Positions 60,290 through 64,000 of a stretch of DNA of 64,000 bases are shown piece after piece (positions within the stretch are counted from its first letter, which is position 1; the number at the start of each line of letters is the position of its first letter). Both the position numbers and the translations under genes were made by a program. The notes below the pieces were generated by a model. It worked only from the letters and a program-made list of their open reading frames with translations. It had not been told where the DNA came from and did not search any database. Source of the stretch: Haloarchaeobius iranensis (lineage in GTDB: Archaea > Halobacteriota > Halobacteria > Halobacteriales > Natrialbaceae); assembly GCF_900103505.1 (NCBI RefSeq), contig NZ_FNIA01000016.1:1-64000 (forward strand), written 5' to 3'.

Positions 60290-61168
60290 ATGAGCCTGCC
60301 GAGCGTCGTGGACCCCGACGACCCCCGAATCATCGACACGCACGCACACCAGCCGACCGAGGAGTTCCTCTTCGACGCCGGCGGCGAGATGATGCAGGAC
60401 GCCGCGGAGCGCTTCGGCAAGGAGATGGTGCCGAACTCCTACGAGGAGATGGTCGAGGAGTACCGTGCGGTCGGCATCGACAGGGCGGTGCTGCTCGGCT
60501 GGGACGCCGAGACGAACACCGGCAACCCGCCGGTGCCGAACGAGTACGTCGCCGAGGTTCGCGACGATCACGACGACTTCTTCGTCGGCTTCGGGAGCGT
60601 CGACCCCCTGAAGGACGACTGTGTCGAGGAGGCGCGTCGCTGCGTCGAGGACCTCGACCTCGTCGGCTTCAAGTTCCAGCAGATAGCGCAGGGCTTCGAC
60701 CCGAGCGACCCCGCACACGACGAGCTGTGGGACACCATCGAGGACCTCGGCGTCCCCTGCGTCTTCCACGGCGGCAACTCGACGCTGGGTGCCTGCGCGC
60801 CCGGTGGCCGCGGCCTGAAGATCAAGTACGGCGACCCGATGCTGCTCGACGACGTGGCCGCCGAGCACCCCGACCTGCAGATACTCATCGCCCATCCGGC
60901 GTTCCCGTGGGAGAAGGAACAGCTCGCCATCTGCCAGCAGAAGGGCAACGTCTACATGGACCTCTCGGGCTGGATGCCGGCGTACATCGACGATCAGGTG
61001 CTGCACTACGCGAAGACGCTGCTGAAGGACAAGGTGATGTTCGGCACCGACTACCCGATGCTCGACCCCCAGAAGTGGCTCCACCAGTTCGCCGAGCTCG
61101 ACTTCCCCGAGGAGGTCCAGCGCAAGATCCTCTGGGAGAACGCCGAGGAGTTCCTCGGCCTGGACTGA
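60290..61168 (+). CDS. Amidohydrolase-family metal-dependent hydrolase or decarboxylase
   Basis: A 292-residue amidohydro-rel_2/ACMSD-like protein: PRIIDTHAHQPTEEFLF has metal His18 and His20; PCVFHGGN, LIAHPAFPWEKEQ and VMFGTDYPMLDPQKW carry the later metal His and Asp. This family includes aromatic-acid decarboxylases and lactone hydrolases. ATG at 60290 (MSLPSVVDPDD), supported by the promoter spacing; an earlier ATG at 60284 adds two residues. Neighbour of a VOC gene and an acyl-CoA ligase. Confidence 0.85.
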   Translation: MSLPSVVDPDDPRIIDTHAHQPTEEFLFDAGGEMMQDAAERFGKEMVPNSYEEMVEEYRAVGIDRAVLLGWDAETNTGNPPVPNEYVAEVRDDHDDFFVGFGSVDPLKDDCVEEARRCVEDLDLVGFKFQQIAQGFDPSDPAHDELWDTIEDLGVPCVFHGGNSTLGACAPGGRGLKIKYGDPMLLDDVAAEHPDLQILIAHPAFPWEKEQLAICQQKGNVYMDLSGWMPAYIDDQVLHYAKTLLKDKVMFGTDYPMLDPQKWLHQFAELDFPEEVQRKILWENAEEFLGLD

Positions 61169-61173
61169 CCCGC

Positions 61174-61186
61174 CACGAACGCTTTT
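61174..61186 (+). promoter_or_regulatory. Promoter motif shared with the amidohydrolase gene
   Basis: CACGAACGCTTTT, identical to the copy at 60252-60264, with the T-run 25-28 bases before ATG 61211. Two adjacent genes with the same basal promoter suggests duplication of the promoter or a common control. Confidence 0.5.
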
Positions 61187-61210
61187 CTCGCTTGCGGCCG
61201 CGGTGCCTGC

Positions 61211-62041
61211 ATGGATATCCGAATCGACCACGTCGCGAGCGCCTGGGCGGACCGCGAGGCTGGCGTGGCGGCGTGCGACGCCGTCGGCCTGCCGACCACC
61301 GACGGCGGTGAGCACGCCGACGGCACGACCGAGATGAGCATCGTCGGCTTCCCCGACGGCAGCTACCTGGAACTCATCACGAACACCGGCGACGCGACGC
61401 CCTCGCGCTGGCCGGCGTTCATCGCGGCCGACGCGGGCCCGGCGGCCTGGTGCGTCGAGGTCGACGACCTCCGGGCGGCGCTGTCCCGTGCGCTCGACGC
61501 TGGTCTGCGCGTCGCGGGACCGGACCGCGACGGGCGCGAGCGCCCCGACGGTGTGGCAGTCGAGTGGGAGACGGCGATGCTCGGGGGCTCACTCGGCGCG
61601 ACGCTCCCGTTCCTCATCGAGGACCGCACCCCGCGCCGGTACCGGGTCTCGCCGGACCCCGAACTCGTCGACTCGCCGCTGGATGGCATCGCCGAGGTCG
61701 TCGTGCTGACCGACGACGCGACCGGCCTGACCCGGTCCTTCGACCGGCTGTTCGGCGTGCCGCGGCCGGAGACCGTCAACTCGGACCGTCTCGGTGCGAG
61801 GATCCACCGATTCGCCGGGGGCGGTGTCGCGCTCGCCGAACCCGATGGTGACCGCCTCACCGACCGCCTCGCGGCGTTCGGGCCGGCTCCCTGTGGCGTC
61901 CTCGTGGAGACGAGCGACCTCGACGCGGCGACGGACGCGTTCTCCCTCACCGCTCCGGAACGGTGGCAGGACGACCGCGTCGCGTGGTTCGACCACCCGG
62001 CGCTGCGGGACTGGCTCGGCGTCCTGGAGTACGCGCACTGA
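61211..62041 (+). CDS. VOC family protein, glyoxalase-like domain
   Basis: A 276-residue two-module protein: IRIDHVASAWADREAGVAACDAVGLP and TEMSIVGFPDGSYLELIT in the first VOC-like half, then GIAEVVVLTDDATGLTRSFDRLFGVPRPE and GVALAEPDGDRLT in the second. The pattern matches glyoxalase-like PF13468 proteins. Function unknown. Confidence 0.82.
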   Translation: MDIRIDHVASAWADREAGVAACDAVGLPTTDGGEHADGTTEMSIVGFPDGSYLELITNTGDATPSRWPAFIAADAGPAAWCVEVDDLRAALSRALDAGLRVAGPDRDGRERPDGVAVEWETAMLGGSLGATLPFLIEDRTPRRYRVSPDPELVDSPLDGIAEVVVLTDDATGLTRSFDRLFGVPRPETVNSDRLGARIHRFAGGGVALAEPDGDRLTDRLAAFGPAPCGVLVETSDLDAATDAFSLTAPERWQDDRVAWFDHPALRDWLGVLEYAH

Positions 62042-62100
62042 CCGCAGGGTTCCTGACGGGGCGTCGCCGGGAACGGGCGCGCCTGGAAGTTCACTCGGTT

Positions 62101-62110
62101 CGGAATTCCG
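62101..62110. promoter_or_regulatory. CGGAATTCCG palindrome before the acyl-CoA ligase
   Basis: A perfect ten-base palindrome 55 bases before the ATG at 62165, just upstream of an AACTATTG that could be its TATA box. A simple operator candidate. Confidence 0.35.
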
Positions 62111-62164
62111 GTAACTATTGAACGAACAGCGGGGTTTGAACCGACGGGAATCCAATCATCGTTC

Positions 62165-63775
62165 ATGCACAAGCCGCTCCTGGTGACAGATTTCCTGGAC
62201 CGTGCACGACGCCACTACGCCGACGAGACCGCCATCGTGGCGACGACCGGCGAGCGATACACGTACGACGAGTTCGGCGAGCGCGCAGACCGGTTCTCGG
62301 CGTTCATCCAGTCCGTGGGCGTCGAACAGGGCGATCGCGTCGCAGTCCTCGACCCCAACACGCACTACCACCTCGAAGCCGCGTACGGGTCGATGCAGGT
62401 CGGCGCCGTCCACACGCCGCTGAACTACCGGCTGACCGCCGACGACTACGCCTACATCCTCGAAGACGCCGGGGTGACAGCCATCTACGCCGACCACGAG
62501 TACGCCCACCGTATCGAGCAGATCCGCGACGAGGTGCCGACCGAGACCTTCGTGACGAACGACGCCGACGCCGTCGACGGCGACTGGCGCTCGTTCGACG
62601 CGGAGCTCGAGGCGGCCGGCCCGGACTACGACCGCGCCGAGATGAGCGAGGACGACGTGGTGACCATCAACTACACCTCCGGCACCACGGGCGACCCGAA
62701 GGGCGTCTGTCGCACGCACCGCGCCGAGACCATCCACTCCTACCTCGTGACGGCCCACCAGGACATCTCGGACGACGACGTCTACCTCTGGACGCTGCCG
62801 ATGTTCCACGTCAACGGCTGGGGCCACATCTACTCCGTCACCGGCAACGGCGGGACCCACGTCTGCACGCGCGGCGTCGACGCCGAGTCGGTCTTCGACG
62901 CCATCCAGACCGAGGACGTGAGCTACCTCTGTGCCGCGCCGACGGTGCTCAACATGCTGATGAACTACTACGACGAGCACGACGGCGAGGTCCAGACGGC
63001 GGGCGCGAACCCGGTCCGGGCCGCGACCGCCGGTGCGGCACCCCCCGAGGCGACCCTCCGGACGGTCGAGGGCGAGTTCGGCTGGACGCTGATGCACGTC
63101 TACGGCGCGACCGAGACCGGCCCGCTTGTCACCACCTCGCACGCGCCGCGCCACCTCGCCGGCAGGAGCGACGACGAGCGGTTCGACCTGATGAAGCGGC
63201 AGGGCATCGGCTACCTCGGCACGGAGGTCCGCGTCGTCGACGAGGATGGCGACGACGTTCCCCGGGACGGCTCGACCATCGGCGAGATCGTCGTCCGCGG
63301 GAACCAGGTGATGGACCGCTACTGGAACAAGCCCGAGGAGACCGAGACGGCGTTCTCCGAGCGTCGCGAGGGCTACTACCACATGGGCGACCTCGCGACG
63401 TGGGACGAGGACGGCTTCGTCGCCATCCAGGACCGCAAGAAGGACATCATCATCTCCGGCGGCGAGAACATCTCGACCATCGAGCTCGAGGACGTGCTCT
63501 ACGACCACCCCGAGGTCGCGAAGGCGGCGGTCATCCCCGCGCCGAGCGAGCAGTGGGGCGAGACGCCGAAGGCGTTCGTCGTGCCGACCGCCGACGCCAG
63601 CATCGACCCCGAGGCGGTGAAGTCGTTCGTCGCGGACCGCGTCGCGAACTTCAAGCGCATCACCCGCGTCGAGTTCGTCGACCAGCTCCCCGAGACCGCG
63701 ACCGGGAAGGTCCAGAAGTACGAGCTCCGCGAGCGGGAGTGGGAGGACGAGGAGTCGATGGTCGGGCAGGGCTGA
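62165..63775 (+). CDS. Acyl-CoA ligase, AMP-forming (long-chain-type)
   Basis: A 536-residue ANL-family ligase: VVTINYTSGTTGDPKGVCRTH (AMP-binding P-loop), LPMFHVNGWGHIYSV, VYGATETGPLV, YYHMGDLATWDEDGFVAIQDRKKDIIISGGENIST and the catalytic Lys in ETATGKVQKYELRERE. It activates a carboxylic acid to acyl-CoA. Resembles medium/long-chain fatty-acid or aryl ligases; PaaK is a different branch. ATG at 62165. Confidence 0.9.
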   Translation: MHKPLLVTDFLDRARRHYADETAIVATTGERYTYDEFGERADRFSAFIQSVGVEQGDRVAVLDPNTHYHLEAAYGSMQVGAVHTPLNYRLTADDYAYILEDAGVTAIYADHEYAHRIEQIRDEVPTETFVTNDADAVDGDWRSFDAELEAAGPDYDRAEMSEDDVVTINYTSGTTGDPKGVCRTHRAETIHSYLVTAHQDISDDDVYLWTLPMFHVNGWGHIYSVTGNGGTHVCTRGVDAESVFDAIQTEDVSYLCAAPTVLNMLMNYYDEHDGEVQTAGANPVRAATAGAAPPEATLRTVEGEFGWTLMHVYGATETGPLVTTSHAPRHLAGRSDDERFDLMKRQGIGYLGTEVRVVDEDGDDVPRDGSTIGEIVVRGNQVMDRYWNKPEETETAFSERREGYYHMGDLATWDEDGFVAIQDRKKDIIISGGENISTIELEDVLYDHPEVAKAAVIPAPSEQWGETPKAFVVPTADASIDPEAVKSFVADRVANFKRITRVEFVDQLPETATGKVQKYELREREWEDEESMVGQG

Positions 63776-63834
63776 GGCGGGTGGCCACCCGGCGTCGAGG
63801 ACGGAGTTAAGGCGGTCCGGGACCGAGGTGGACC

Positions 63835-64000
63835 GTGCTCCCAGGGCTCGCCAGCACCGGCACGGCGGCCGGCCACCCGTTCGTCCGGGTCGGCGCTGGC
63901 CCACGGACCCTGCTCGTCGTCCCCGGCCTGAACGACCCCCTCCACACCGTCGGGGACTCGTGGTGGTACCCGCGGCTGATGGCGCTGTACCTCCGCCGCT
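63835..64000 (+). CDS. Alpha/beta hydrolase, N-terminal fragment (runs off the window)
   Basis: A frame from GTG 63835 to the window edge encodes 55 residues beginning MLPGLASTGTAAGHPFVRVG, with GPRTLLVVPGLNDP (the strand-loop before the oxyanion hole) and WWYPRLMALYLRR. It looks like the start of an alpha/beta hydrolase or DLH-type protein, but the catalytic part is outside the window. Confidence 0.6.
   Translation, partial: MLPGLASTGTAAGHPFVRVGAGPRTLLVVPGLNDPLHTVGDSWWYPRLMALYLRR

Noticed and set aside
62165-63775. Naming the ligase PaaK (phenylacetate-CoA ligase)
   Set aside because: The size and motif set fit the fatty-acyl/aryl ANL ligases of about 540 residues, not the shorter PaaK branch of about 430-440 residues.
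1-64000. CRISPR arrays, rRNA genes or a replication origin
   Set aside because: No regularly spaced repeats, no rRNA-like segment, no cdc6/orc gene with origin repeats was seen.

Overview
The window is chromosomal DNA of a halophilic archaeon (class Halobacteria). Evidence: very GC-rich coding DNA, acidic (Asp/Glu-rich) proteins, TATA boxes about 25-30 bases before start codons with no room for a ribosome-binding site (leaderless transcripts), Tat lipoproteins with RR-x-F-L motifs, and lineage markers such as the haloarchaeal RNA polymerase epsilon subunit, the diadenylate cyclase DacZ, archaeal methionine adenosyltransferase, geranylgeranyl lipid reductase and the Nop5/fibrillarin pair. The genus cannot be fixed from the sequence alone.

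Layout. 1-1.8 kb: mobile-element debris (an IS5-type transposase cut by the window edge, a small tyrosine recombinase). 1.8-5.4 kb: cupin, RNA polymerase epsilon, small regulators and a queuosine-precursor-type transporter. 5.7-9.9 kb: phenylacetyl-CoA epoxidase cluster (thioesterase, divergent HTH regulator, paaA-paaB-paaC-paaD and a separate zinc-ribbon gene). 10-38 kb: housekeeping genes (Nop5/FlpA, gshA, coaD, tRNA-Leu, a pilin, dacZ with an MscS channel, purD, thioredoxin-like proteins, cysteine synthase, thiI, mat, a CYTH protein, an FKBP, the archaeal lipid reductase, RAD55 and MinD-like ATPases, arfC, a sensor kinase, a glutaredoxin-thioredoxin reductase fusion, cysS). 38-46 kb: surface proteins, then beta-oxidation-type genes (crotonase, 3-hydroxyacyl-CoA dehydrogenase, and a thiolase paired with an HMG-CoA-synthase-like/DUF35 fusion). 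46-57.3 kb: one long operon with a binding lipoprotein, hydantoinase/oxoprolinase A and B subunits, an MFS protein and LivH-M-G-F, preceded by a ribbon-helix-helix gene and a dense set of palindromes. 57.4-64 kb: DUF5518 protein, MaoC dehydratase, a second tyrosine recombinase, two VOC proteins, an amidohydrolase, an acyl-CoA ligase and a partial hydrolase.

How it fits together. The paa cluster, MaoC, crotonase, 3-hydroxyacyl-CoA dehydrogenase, thiolase pair and acyl-CoA ligase could together activate, dearomatize and shorten aromatic or fatty acyl-CoA compounds, although they lie in separate units and no paaE, paaK or paaZ is visible. GshA, the Grx-TrxR fusion, two further thioredoxin-fold proteins and cysteine synthase form a thiol-redox theme. 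The 46-57 kb operon looks like uptake plus ATP-dependent opening or carboxylation of a small cyclic amide or ketone.

The most unusual items are the HMG-CoA-synthase-like protein that seems to lack its catalytic residues while fused to a DUF35 domain, the hyuAB-MFS-Liv operon with its operator region, PaaD split into two genes, the chaperonin-like GGM tail on the FKBP, and a perfect inverted repeat between promoter and start codon of coaD. No CRISPR array, rRNA or replication origin was seen.
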